From Thioalkalivibrio sp. (GTDB taxonomy: Bacteria; Pseudomonadota; Gammaproteobacteria; Ectothiorhodospirales; Ectothiorhodospiraceae): a DNA stretch of 7,401 nucleotides. The notes beneath the pieces were generated by a model, which did no database searches, was not told the origin of the DNA, and was given only the letters and a program-made list of their open reading frames with translations. Position 1 is the first letter of the stretch; each line of letters begins with the position of its first letter. The translations under genes and the position numbers were made by a program. The stretch lies in NCBI GenBank assembly GCA_007120575.1, contig SKNJ01000221.1, positions 1 to 7,401 of the forward strand, read 5' to 3'. Shown piece after piece: positions 1 to 6,263 of this stretch.

Positions 1-150
1 CCAGTAGGTGTCGCGTCCAGCCAGGACCATCGTGTTGCCGTCACGGCCGATATAGACCCTCGTGACCCCGTCCTTCGGGCCGTCCACACCGTCGACCGTC
101 TGGAGGGGCAACCGGCCCCACCAGTGCTCGACCTGGACGTTGAAACTCAT
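1..150 (-). CDS. partial ORF, possible continuation of an FN3-type fibre domain (3' end outside window)
   Basis: Only the first 50 codons are inside the window. They begin at an ATG whose first bases overlap the stop of the preceding LamG gene (ATGA, 147-150), and the frame stays open to position 1. The peptide starts MSFNVQVEHWWG and later reads TRVYIGRDGNTMVLAGRDTYW-like beta-strand sequence. A chain such as VYIGRDG...GRDTYW resembles the second half of a fibronectin type III (FN3) domain, and the gene just upstream ends after only the first strands of such a domain. There is no purine-rich ribosome site before the ATG (the bases there are mostly pyrimidine), so translation would depend on coupling to the upstream stop. 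It may be a separate tail-fibre gene, or the downstream half of one gene split by a frameshift. The function is inferred; the open frame and the overlap are seen directly. Confidence 0.6.
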   Translation of the reverse strand, partial: MSFNVQVEHWWGRLPLQTVDGVDGPKDGVTRVYIGRDGNTMVLAGRDTYW

Positions 151-980
151 GCGGGGACCAGTGGGGAGGCGTCCCACGACAGCGACACCGTGTCGCCATC
201 GACGGTGGCTTGCAGGTTGGCAGGGTCGAACGCAGACGGTTCCTCGAACACCGCCTGACGAAGTTCCTCAATCTGCGCCAACGTCGGAATGTCACCGTCG
301 CCGACCACCACTGCTGCGACATCTATCGCATACCAACGGCGCAGCGTTCCGTCGTTGTCCTGCACCCCGACAGAGAACCGTGCGTTGCTGTTGGTGCCGA
401 CCGTGCCAGACCTTGAATTTGTAGCAGCTAGCGCCATCGCATAAGCGATGTCGGCGGTAGACGATGACCCACCAGACCCGTAGAGCCGAAGTTCTCCTGC
501 ACCCTGGTCCTGCACGCCAGCAACCATCTGCCACAGGTCAAGCGGCAACATGTTGCCCTGAGCGTTGGTCACATTGCCGCCCGTACCGCCACGTATCTCC
601 TGCCCGTGGGTACCCTCACCCCCCGCTGTTCCTCGCAGCGCATAGGTGTTGTCGCCCTTGGTGACCGACGGGCCGAAGCTGGTTGTGTCGGCATGACGTC
701 GCACCACCACGAGCAGCCAGTGCCATCCGTCCGCAGCACCCAAGTCAAGGGCAGAATCATCACCCGACGGGCGCATCAGCGTGTCGTCTACCCCGTCCAT
801 GTGCCAGTAGCCAGGCAGAGCATCACCGGGGCCACCGGCCGTCTCCCACACTGCTCCGGTCGCGGTCAGATCAAGGTCTAGCGCACCGTCGTCTTGCCAG
901 GCGCTCCCATCACGCGACTGCGCCCATACCGCAACGACACCGGGCAAAGATAGTGCCTTGGTGACGAATGGGTTGGTCAC
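147..980 (-). CDS. LamG (concanavalin A-like) tail fibre/adhesin protein with truncated FN3 domain
   Basis: This 277-residue protein is a predicted virion surface protein that would bind glycans through a LamG/concanavalin A-like beta-sandwich. The domain spans about residues 12-245. Visible landmarks are HMDGVDDTL (60-68), matching the family's 'lDGvDDyl' strand, hydrophobic strands WHWLLVVVRR (87-95), and the C-terminal strand and helix WYAIDVAAVVVGDGDIPTLA to EELRQAVFEEP, typical of the LamG end. An FN3-like start follows (residues 255-272, NLQATVDGDTVSLSWDAS), but the protein stops five residues later, far short of a whole domain. The start is GTG at 980, overlapping the previous stop as GTGA, with GAGGGG five bases upstream; the first internal ATG (residue 61) would delete a quarter of the fold. 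It is a paralogue of the LamG protein at 1354-2259: both carry an xFEEP linker directly after the lectin domain. The LamG-like call is confident; the sugar ligand is unknown. Confidence 0.85.
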   Translation of the reverse strand: MTNPFVTKALSLPGVVAVWAQSRDGSAWQDDGALDLDLTATGAVWETAGGPGDALPGYWHMDGVDDTLMRPSGDDSALDLGAADGWHWLLVVVRRHADTTSFGPSVTKGDNTYALRGTAGGEGTHGQEIRGGTGGNVTNAQGNMLPLDLWQMVAGVQDQGAGELRLYGSGGSSSTADIAYAMALAATNSRSGTVGTNSNARFSVGVQDNDGTLRRWYAIDVAAVVVGDGDIPTLAQIEELRQAVFEEPSAFDPANLQATVDGDTVSLSWDASPLVPA

Positions 981-1354
981 GACGGCCCCTCACGACGTTC
1001 GACCACTACGCATCCGTCACGCACATCTTCGGCATGGTCGCACTCATGATGCTCAACCCATGATGGTTCTGGTCCGTCGGGGTCAGGATGAGATTCTGAC
1101 TGGCCCAGCACGTTCGCATCACCCAACGTTGACACCGCATCGACAGCAGCCGCCTCATCCATCAGCGGCAGGTCGCAACGGAACACCTGCTGGTCACCAT
1201 CATCCGTGACCTCGTTGACCGGAGTCTCCTCGGCAGGTTCACCCTGACGGATATGCACCGCTTGCCCGTAACGCACTGCCATCTGGTCGCGGCACCACGT
1301 CGCCAACCCACTAGCAGCGGTGAACCGCATGTGTGCCCTGACTCGATGCAACAT
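977..1354 (-). CDS. small hypothetical phage protein with C-terminal HHxCxH...C cluster
   Basis: This 125-residue protein is encoded between two LamG fibre genes and overlaps both neighbours (TGATG at its start, GTGA at its end). I do not recognise a named function. The N-terminus (RAHMRFTAASGLATWCRDQM) and the strand QVFRCDLPLMDEAAAVDAV (56-74) look like a small alpha/beta fold. The C-terminus holds WVEHHECDHAED (99-110) followed by C115: two to three histidines and two cysteines in 14 residues. A cluster 'H-x-C-x-H-(D/E)...C' near the end is something I associate with small proteins in tail-fibre cassettes of actinobacteriophages; it could bind zinc, which is inference. AAAGG stands seven bases before the chosen ATG. 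A second ATG (Met9) with AGGG at a suitable distance is an alternative start. It may be a fibre assembly factor or a minor tail component. Coding status is well supported by the overlaps; function is unknown. Confidence 0.75.
   Translation of the reverse strand: MLHRVRAHMRFTAASGLATWCRDQMAVRYGQAVHIRQGEPAEETPVNEVTDDGDQQVFRCDLPLMDEAAAVDAVSTLGDANVLGQSESHPDPDGPEPSWVEHHECDHAEDVRDGCVVVERREGPS
986..991 (-). promoter_or_regulatory. Shine-Dalgarno site GAGGGG deciding a GTG start
   Basis: GAGGGG is five bases upstream of the GTG at 980-978, which itself overlaps the upstream TGA as GTGA. It supports the GTG as the start of the second LamG protein, since no ATG occurs before residue 61 of the lectin domain. 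Confidence 0.65.
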
Positions 1355-2259
1355 CAGTCCACCTTTCTAGCGAACACTTGATACTCGTACTCAGCTTCGC
1401 CTATACCTTCGTCGTCATAGGTCAATTGATTGCTTGGCACTGTCGCTATAGGTGTATCTACTTCCGGGTCGAACGGTTCGCCCGTCGGTGGAGTACGCCG
1501 GAAGATGAGGTAGGCGTCACCTAGTTCTTCAGGTTCCTCGAACGCAGCGTCGAAGATGGCATCATGCTCTTCTAGGCTCAGGTCTGCGCCTGGAAGGATG
1601 GCTACCCCTGCGACCCGCCCGTCGAAGTGGCGATCACCAGACCCGCGCCCTCCGATGCGCAACGGGTTCGTCGCCGTCCCGAACGGTTGCGCTCCAGCGA
1701 TGGTCTGTGACCACGATCCCGACGACGCAGGCCGGACACGGATGAGAGTGCTGTCGTCGACTCGGTTCCACGCAATGACCGCCACCCACTCGCCGTGCTG
1801 AAGCGACTCATTCGCGCTGGAGCTGGCTTCTGGCGCGAAGGAGATGCTGCTTATGTCCCCAGGATGCCTGACCTCGTAATCCGACCCGCCTTTCGACAAG
1901 GCGCAAGCGTGCGTATGTGACGGCGACGCATCCGACGCAACCCACACCCAGAGCACGATAGTTGCCGGGTTGCTCAGCGTCAGTGCAGCCTCATGCGCCA
2001 ACTCCAGGTAGTCATCGACGCCGTCGAGGTCGACGTAGTGCGTCAGTGACGGCCCCGGACCGCCCGAGGTCACCAGTGATGAACCAACGTTGATGAAGTG
2101 CCGGTCGTTGCCTGACTCGTCCTTCCACTCGCCGCCAGCGAACTCGTTGGCGAGCACGAACAACGGTGAGTGCTCTTTGATCTTCTCGACGTAGGGATTG
2201 ACGGCGCCATCGCTCGTGCCCACAACAACCGGGTTCGACCATGCTCCTTGAAGGCTCAT
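1354..2259 (-). CDS. LamG (concanavalin A-like) plus FN3 tail fibre/adhesin protein
   Basis: This is a 301-residue predicted virion adhesin. The LamG/concanavalin A-like domain covers about residues 30-240. It has VDLDGVDDYLEL (76-87), the strand ATIVLWVWV (99-107), EWVAVIAWNR (157-166) and the diagnostic end RIGGRGSGDRHFDGRVAGVA (201-220) with LSLEEHDAIFDAAF (228-241), matching the usual LamG 'G.i.evri...aLs.eE' ending. Residues 248-300 form an FN3/Ig-like strand series: YLIFRRT, IATV, LTYDDEG and YEYQVFARK. LamG proteins of this type occur in phage tail fibres, where they bind surface polysaccharide; the exact ligand cannot be read. The ATG at 2259 overlaps the upstream spike gene stop (ATGA), and GGGAGG lies eight bases upstream, so both coupling and independent initiation are possible. 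The stop shares one base with the next start (TGATG). It carries the same xFEEP linker after the lectin domain as the protein at 147-980, indicating paralogy. Confidence 0.88.
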   Translation of the reverse strand: MSLQGAWSNPVVVGTSDGAVNPYVEKIKEHSPLFVLANEFAGGEWKDESGNDRHFINVGSSLVTSGGPGPSLTHYVDLDGVDDYLELAHEAALTLSNPATIVLWVWVASDASPSHTHACALSKGGSDYEVRHPGDISSISFAPEASSSANESLQHGEWVAVIAWNRVDDSTLIRVRPASSGSWSQTIAGAQPFGTATNPLRIGGRGSGDRHFDGRVAGVAILPGADLSLEEHDAIFDAAFEEPEELGDAYLIFRRTPPTGEPFDPEVDTPIATVPSNQLTYDDEGIGEAEYEYQVFARKVD

Positions 2260-4619
2260 ACGAGACGCCTCCCTCGGACCCGGTAGGTACCCGCAGTCCC
2301 CGCAGTGTCGTAGGTCGGGTCTGACACTGACGTGGCGACGCTGGCGTCATGTTCGATGTCATAGACGTCAGCACGCTCAGGATCGGCCCCCCAGCTCAGG
2401 ACGCCGTCCTGCTCAACGAGCGTTAGGGTGGCAGGCGACTCGTAGTACGCGCCGATAGCGAAGTACTCGAACAGCCCGTCGACGAAGCGGATGGCTTGCC
2501 GCTCCTCCCCCAGGATGTTGGGATGCAGGTCGTCGTAGTTATGCGTTGCGTTGATGAAGCCCAGGTTGGCGTCGACGATGTACAGAGGAGAGACCTCGGT
2601 CGTCTTGGACTGCACCAGCGCCACTAGCTGGTCGTTGAAGTCGTCCACGTACACATCTCGTGACAAAGCGCGTGGTGGGATCCTGGCGACCAACATCTTG
2701 ACGTCAGCCTTCGCGCTCCGGGCGTTGTCGATGAGCGCTTCGTAACTGACGATCATCTGGGCGATGTCGGGGGTGCCAGAGCTGCCGATGTCGTTGATGC
2801 CGATCATGACCGTCAAGATGTCCGGTTCGTAGGTGGTCACCCTCGCGGCAATGTCATTGGCTACCTGACCGATGGTCCAGCCGCCGACCCCGTAATGGTC
2901 ACGATCCCAGGTTCCCAGGTCCGTAGAACCATCAACGAATGGCCCCACCATGTCGAAATCAACGGACTGTGCCACAAGGTGTTGATGTAAGAACCAGCGA
3001 TAGGTGTACTTGTTCTGCGAATCATCGCCCATCCCCCGCGTGATGGAGTCCCCTGTCGCCATGATGCGAAGTTCGGCGGGGGGCTCTTCTGCTCCTAGTG
3101 GCTGAATCTGGATATAGTCGATTTCGGTAGTTGTTGACTGGAAGAACCGCCCGACTCCTACAGTCCCGGTTGCAAACGTAGGGGAAGGATATATGTGATC
3201 CTCAAACTGCCACGTTGCCGGTTCGGCTGTACCGTCAGCCCAGATACGACCTGTAGCAGTATCACCTACGAAACGTACTCGTAGGAAGAATGCAGTATCA
3301 TTTATCCCTGTAAATTCAGACCAATCGAACGCGCCCCCATTGAGTCTTGCAACCTGAAGGTTGCTAGTGGTGTTCCGAGAGAATACAAGATGTGCATTCT
3401 CATTCCCCGCTGCACCACTCACCCGTGCGATGATGCCTGAACCCCAATGGCTATTGCTGCGGGTGCCTATCTCCCGCATCCTGGCAAAGACCTCGACATC
3501 GCCTAATTCACCAAGTTCCGAGAACACCGCGCCACGGAAACTATTGCTCGCATAGCTGGGTATCTGTAGCGCTCGCCCGTTATCAGCCCACGTAGACTCT
3601 ATGACAGTTATGCCAGCAGGTTCCCATGCTTCCGCCATGTAGCTCGGCAACACCCCGACCGTATCCTCGCCGAAGTCATAAAGATGTACCGACTCGTCAC
3701 TGAATGATGCAGTGATGGACTTGTCACTGTCCATCGTGAGGAACTTAGTCGTGTCACCGCCGCTAAGGTCACCCGACCACTCGACGAAGACGAATCCGGG
3801 GTCGGGGATGGCAGTAACTTCGACAACAGTCTGGTCAGCGTAGTCAACTTGGTCAGGGTCCAACTGGATAGACCCCCCACCAATTACGGTGGTCTCAATC
3901 GTCCACGGCGGCTCAGACATGGGGGGAGAGGCATAGTTGCCCGTCCCCCATGCCACTTCGATGTAGTCGTAGACGTTGTCAGCACGGGACTGGTCTCGCC
4001 AGAACGTGAACCCGACCGCCGACGATACGGACGGGTCCCAGGCATAAGCAACGTCCGCATCCCACCCAACGACAGGTTCACCGTTGCCGTCGAGCATGAT
4101 GTCAGCTTCGCTCCTAGACGAAACGAGCTTGTACCTACCACCCACCGCACGGAACCGGAACCAGTGCCAATCGGTCGTTCCACCGTTCCTATCGTGAGCC
4201 GAGAAGTCACTCCCAGCGATGTGCGACCAGTTGCTTGACGTCTCACCAGAACGCGCCATCGTGATAGTGGAGTTGGTGTAGCCATATCCCCCGAGGAAGC
4301 GGCCAGAAGTACCTGCGGCAGGGTCGAACCGAGCGAACATGCCTTCTGCCCACTGCGAAGAACCCGAATAGCCCGAGATGTTCCGCACGCGCCAGACGAT
4401 ATCGAAGTCGTCACCTGCGGGGATGTCGACCGCGTCGATACCGAGGGCACGCCAGTCGTCGTTGCCAGTGTGGTAGACCCGGATGGCCTTGCCATCGAGG
4501 TAGGCAGCATCCTCAAGAACTTCAACTACTTCACTACCGGGATTGCGCAGCCACGTAAAGCCCGACGGAATGCCAGGCCCTACAGTGAGCGCAGAGAAGT
4601 CGAGGCTGAAGCTCGTCAC
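2256..4619 (-). CDS. modular tail spike/fibre with SGNH/GDSL esterase domain
   Basis: This 787-residue protein is probably a receptor-binding spike that deacylates host surface polysaccharide. Domains in order: lectin-like beta-sandwich (about 4-225); InlB B-repeat-like domain (about 240-306, GGGSIQLDP, GFVFVEWSGD, MDSDKSITASF); second lectin-like beta-sandwich (about 311-508) similar to the first; SGNH hydrolase (about 517-716); FN3-like tail (about 727-787, ending YRVRGRRLV). All SGNH blocks are present: block I GDSITRG with Ser525, block II glycines in GVGGWTIG (577-584), block III GIND with Asn609, block V DDLHPN with Asp696 and His699. SGNH proteins of this kind (carbohydrate esterase CE3-like) remove acetyl groups, and phage spikes with SGNH esterases are known, for example in phage G7C. 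The start is GTG at 4619 with GGGAGG eight bases upstream; the first usable ATG (Met94) would break the first domain. There is no signal peptide or membrane segment. The substrate is inferred. Confidence 0.9.
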   Translation of the reverse strand: MTSFSLDFSALTVGPGIPSGFTWLRNPGSEVVEVLEDAAYLDGKAIRVYHTGNDDWRALGIDAVDIPAGDDFDIVWRVRNISGYSGSSQWAEGMFARFDPAAGTSGRFLGGYGYTNSTITMARSGETSSNWSHIAGSDFSAHDRNGGTTDWHWFRFRAVGGRYKLVSSRSEADIMLDGNGEPVVGWDADVAYAWDPSVSSAVGFTFWRDQSRADNVYDYIEVAWGTGNYASPPMSEPPWTIETTVIGGGSIQLDPDQVDYADQTVVEVTAIPDPGFVFVEWSGDLSGGDTTKFLTMDSDKSITASFSDESVHLYDFGEDTVGVLPSYMAEAWEPAGITVIESTWADNGRALQIPSYASNSFRGAVFSELGELGDVEVFARMREIGTRSNSHWGSGIIARVSGAAGNENAHLVFSRNTTSNLQVARLNGGAFDWSEFTGINDTAFFLRVRFVGDTATGRIWADGTAEPATWQFEDHIYPSPTFATGTVGVGRFFQSTTTEIDYIQIQPLGAEEPPAELRIMATGDSITRGMGDDSQNKYTYRWFLHQHLVAQSVDFDMVGPFVDGSTDLGTWDRDHYGVGGWTIGQVANDIAARVTTYEPDILTVMIGINDIGSSGTPDIAQMIVSYEALIDNARSAKADVKMLVARIPPRALSRDVYVDDFNDQLVALVQSKTTEVSPLYIVDANLGFINATHNYDDLHPNILGEERQAIRFVDGLFEYFAIGAYYESPATLTLVEQDGVLSWGADPERADVYDIEHDASVATSVSDPTYDTAGTAGTYRVRGRRLV
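2268..2273 (-). promoter_or_regulatory. Shine-Dalgarno site GGGAGG inside the spike gene end, for the LamG-FN3 gene
   Basis: GGGAGG lies eight bases before the ATG at 2259 and is embedded in the last codons of the SGNH spike gene, whose stop overlaps that ATG by four bases. The LamG gene can thus be translated by coupling or by fresh initiation. The site has the same GGGAGG-8-start geometry as the spike gene itself. Confidence 0.7.
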
Positions 4620-4771
4620 TGGCTCAACCTCCCGTCAGATCAGCTCTCGCGGACCTTCGTAAGTCATGTCGTGTTGTCCTCTGCGGCTTCGACACCACCA
4701 GACGGTCGAATCCCAAAGCGCCTATCGCCAGACGAACGGTGCCATTCAAGACGTCGCTATACGCCTCAACT
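4620..4771 (-). other. 152-base intergenic gap between structural and host-recognition modules
   Basis: All other junctions in the window overlap or are under 20 bases, so this gap stands out. On the minus strand it holds an inverted repeat (arms TTCGAC/GTCGAA at 4710-4705 and 4693-4688, 11-base loop) with no T-run after it. Next come an AGAGG sequence and a 10-codon reading frame (4667-4635, MTYEGPRELI), whose TGA lies just before the GGGAGG site of the spike gene. A second frame stays open from a possible TTG at 4749 to a TGA at 4624-4626 (41 codons) and also has no stop across the end of the preceding gene. Neither frame is convincing as a gene. The gap could hold a leader, an internal promoter (none recognised), or the remnant of a lost gene at a recombination boundary. 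Confidence 0.5.
4628..4633 (-). promoter_or_regulatory. Shine-Dalgarno site GGGAGG for the GTG start of the spike gene
   Basis: GGGAGG on the minus strand is eight bases upstream of the GTG at 4619-4617. This supports the GTG rather than any downstream ATG as the start of the SGNH spike gene. It lies one base after the TGA of the 10-codon frame, so termination there could feed initiation at the spike gene. Confidence 0.75.
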
Positions 4772-5164
4772 TCAGGCGTTGCCGTGCGTGATCGTCCAGC
4801 CGGTCACTGACACCGTTCCACCTTCAACAATGGCTGCATCGTTGAGGATGAGATCGGCAGCAGCTTCGCCAGCGTCGCCGTCCATCACGGTGGTCGTGCC
4901 GTCGGATTGCAGGACGCGGAACCACGTCGCGGTGCCCGAGGCACCGGCAGTCACGTCCGAGGGCAAGGTCGGGGAAAGGTCTCCCCCGGTGGCACCCGGT
5001 GCGAACGGATCCGCGAGAGTGAACTCCGCAAGCAAGTTCGTGGCGGTGCCACCGAACCCCGGGCGGCTTCCATCGTAGATTCGAAGCAGACCCGAACTAC
5101 CAACGGCAGCCGTGATCTCATCGAGTCGGTTGTGACGCAGGGTCTCGCTGTACGCGACGGCCAT
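4772..5164 (-). CDS. small phage structural protein of the MAVAYSETLR... family
   Basis: This 130-residue protein belongs to a family I recognise as widespread in tailed phages and prophages. It begins MAVAYSETLRHNRLDEITAA, then GSSGLLRIYDGSRP (22-35), a Thr/Ala-rich beta region LLAEFTLADPFAP (44-56), the strand GTATWFRVLQSDGTTTVMDG (77-96) and the ending GGTVSVTGWTITHGNA (115-130). Family members lie among head, neck and tail genes and are usually annotated only as hypothetical or structural proteins; a virion decoration or minor tail role is plausible but not demonstrated here. The full typical length is present and there is no signal peptide or membrane segment. The ATG is preceded by a perfect AGGAGG at eight bases, the strongest ribosome site in the window, consistent with high expression. 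It starts 16 bases after the upstream stop and is followed by the 152-base gap. Family recognition is confident; function is uncertain. Confidence 0.85.
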   Translation of the reverse strand: MAVAYSETLRHNRLDEITAAVGSSGLLRIYDGSRPGFGGTATNLLAEFTLADPFAPGATGGDLSPTLPSDVTAGASGTATWFRVLQSDGTTTVMDGDAGEAAADLILNDAAIVEGGTVSVTGWTITHGNA

Positions 5165-5172
5165 GGGAACTG

Positions 5173-5178
5173 CCTCCT
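5173..5178 (-). promoter_or_regulatory. perfect AGGAGG Shine-Dalgarno site of the small structural gene
   Basis: AGGAGG stands eight bases before the ATG at 5164 and is the best anti-16S match in the window. It abuts a 10-base perfect palindrome, CCTAGCTAGG (5176-5185), which also contains the TAG stop of the upstream gene. The palindrome could form a weak stem that partly hides the site, but it is short. Confidence 0.75.
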
Positions 5179-5180
5179 AG

Positions 5181-6263
5181 CTAGGTGATCTTGATGTGAG
5201 GGCTCTTCAGGGGGTAGCCCTCTTCCACGAGTAACGTACCCTCAAGTCGCGTGATCTCGGCGTCGTCGCGCCGCCAGATAACGGTCCAGACGTAGGATCC
5301 CGTCGCCGCCAGGCGAGCTGTGTCTTCAGCGCTCATGCGCAGGATGACCGTCGTCGAGGTCTTCTCCAGCTCGAACTGCGGAATGACTTCGCGCCCACGA
5401 TGCGACGCGAACTTCGTCCTGAAGACCGAGACCTCGAACTCATCGTCAACCGTGAGTGTGTGTTCGGTGTCGTCCTCGAAGAGTTCGAGCACCTTCTCGA
5501 AGCTGCGGCCCTGGTAGAGCTGCAGCGTGTGACTCACACCAGTCGTCTCCGGCACCTCGCCCCCCATTGGTGAGATCTCGGGGAACACCCGCTGCGCGGG
5601 CCGCGTGTCGTCGATCTCGCGGTCGAGGTAGATGGGCACGTACCGCCCAGTGAGGCGCGACACCCGCCGAAGGTTAAACATCTCGACGGTGTAGAGCCCG
5701 ACCCCGAGCGCGTTCGAGAGTTCCTTGTACTGCGCCTCAGTCATCTGCAGAAGCTCGCGCAACTGCTGGTAGCGCTGGGCCCGGGGGACGAACATCCCCT
5801 CAGGTGCGTGGATGTTGATGTCGTAGGCCGCGCTCGTCAGCAGGACCCACAGCGCCTCGATCTTCGCCAAGATCGCGACGAGGTGCTCCTCCACCGGCGG
5901 GAGGTTCGCGTAGCTCATCGAAGGGTTGCGGCTGTTGGTGTGCTTCGCGAAGGCCGAGTCCACGAAGACCTCGAACTCCTCATCGCTGAACAGGTGCGAG
6001 GACTCGCCCTCAGCCACGAGCATCGTCCCGTGCGCCGGAGGGTTCTCGAAGAAGATCCGCCCCGCGGCGTTGTCCGCGGAGTAGGTCTCTGGATCGATCA
6101 GGTCGCCCGGAGAATCCTTGGGGTACAGGAAGACCGACTCCAGGTTCTCGGCCTGGAGATCGAGCCTGGAGACGCCTGAGGAGGTCACGACCTCGTAGAA
6201 GGGTCGCTTGAGATCTGCCATCTCCAGACGAACGCGCTGGATGAGCGCTTCAGGCGTCGTCAT
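5181..6263 (-). CDS. putative neck/tail-attachment structural protein with C-terminal beta domain
   Basis: This 360-residue phage protein is probably a virion structural component. The N-terminal part (1-20, PEALIQRVRLEMADLKRPF) has the helical look of head-tail adaptor proteins. It is followed by beta-rich sequence (22-90) with AAGRIFFENPPAHGTMLVAEG (67-86), a pattern of 'G-x-I-x-F-x-x-PP-x-x-G' seen in phage proteins that display a short beta-sandwich. Residues 93-200 are mainly helical: DEEFEVFVDSAFAKHT, HLVAILAKIEALWVLLTSAAY and RYQQLRELLQMTEAQYKEL. The C-terminal part (244-350) is a beta domain, LQLYQGRSFEKVLELFEDD, then VILRMSAEDTARLAATGSYV and EGTLLVEEGYP, resembling the N-terminal domain of baseplate upper proteins (BppU-like). 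The ATG overlaps the previous stop (TGATG), with GAGAGG upstream. The hydrophobic stretch at 127-146 reads as an amphipathic helix rather than a membrane segment. Phage structural origin is likely; the adaptor or baseplate role is inferred from pattern and position. Confidence 0.8.
   Translation of the reverse strand: MTTPEALIQRVRLEMADLKRPFYEVVTSSGVSRLDLQAENLESVFLYPKDSPGDLIDPETYSADNAAGRIFFENPPAHGTMLVAEGESSHLFSDEEFEVFVDSAFAKHTNSRNPSMSYANLPPVEEHLVAILAKIEALWVLLTSAAYDINIHAPEGMFVPRAQRYQQLRELLQMTEAQYKELSNALGVGLYTVEMFNLRRVSRLTGRYVPIYLDREIDDTRPAQRVFPEISPMGGEVPETTGVSHTLQLYQGRSFEKVLELFEDDTEHTLTVDDEFEVSVFRTKFASHRGREVIPQFELEKTSTTVILRMSAEDTARLAATGSYVWTVIWRRDDAEITRLEGTLLVEEGYPLKSPHIKIT

Noticed and set aside
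3884..4525. 213-codon minus-strand frame inside the spike gene
   Set aside because: It is an out-of-frame shadow of the first lectin-like domain, with a Ser/Arg/Thr-rich product and no motif, while the main frame encodes continuous recognisable domains.
4688..4710. Inverted repeat TTCGAC/GTCGAA as a transcription terminator
   Set aside because: The stem is only six base pairs with an 11-base loop, and no T-run follows in the direction of transcription.
4470..5078. 202-codon plus-strand open frame across the gap, the small structural gene and the spike start
   Set aside because: Its product is rich in Arg, Ser and Pro without recognisable motifs, it runs opposite to well-supported genes with family matches, and long antisense frames are common at this GC content.
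5176..5185. Palindrome CCTAGCTAGG as an operator
   Set aside because: It is a single short palindrome created by a stop codon next to a ribosome site, with no second copy noticed and no promoter seen beside it.
5662..5884. Hydrophobic helix in the neck-like protein as a membrane segment
   Set aside because: The stretch HLVAILAKIEALWVLLTSAAY is broken by charged residues (K134, E136) and lies within a helical region, so an amphipathic packing helix is more likely.
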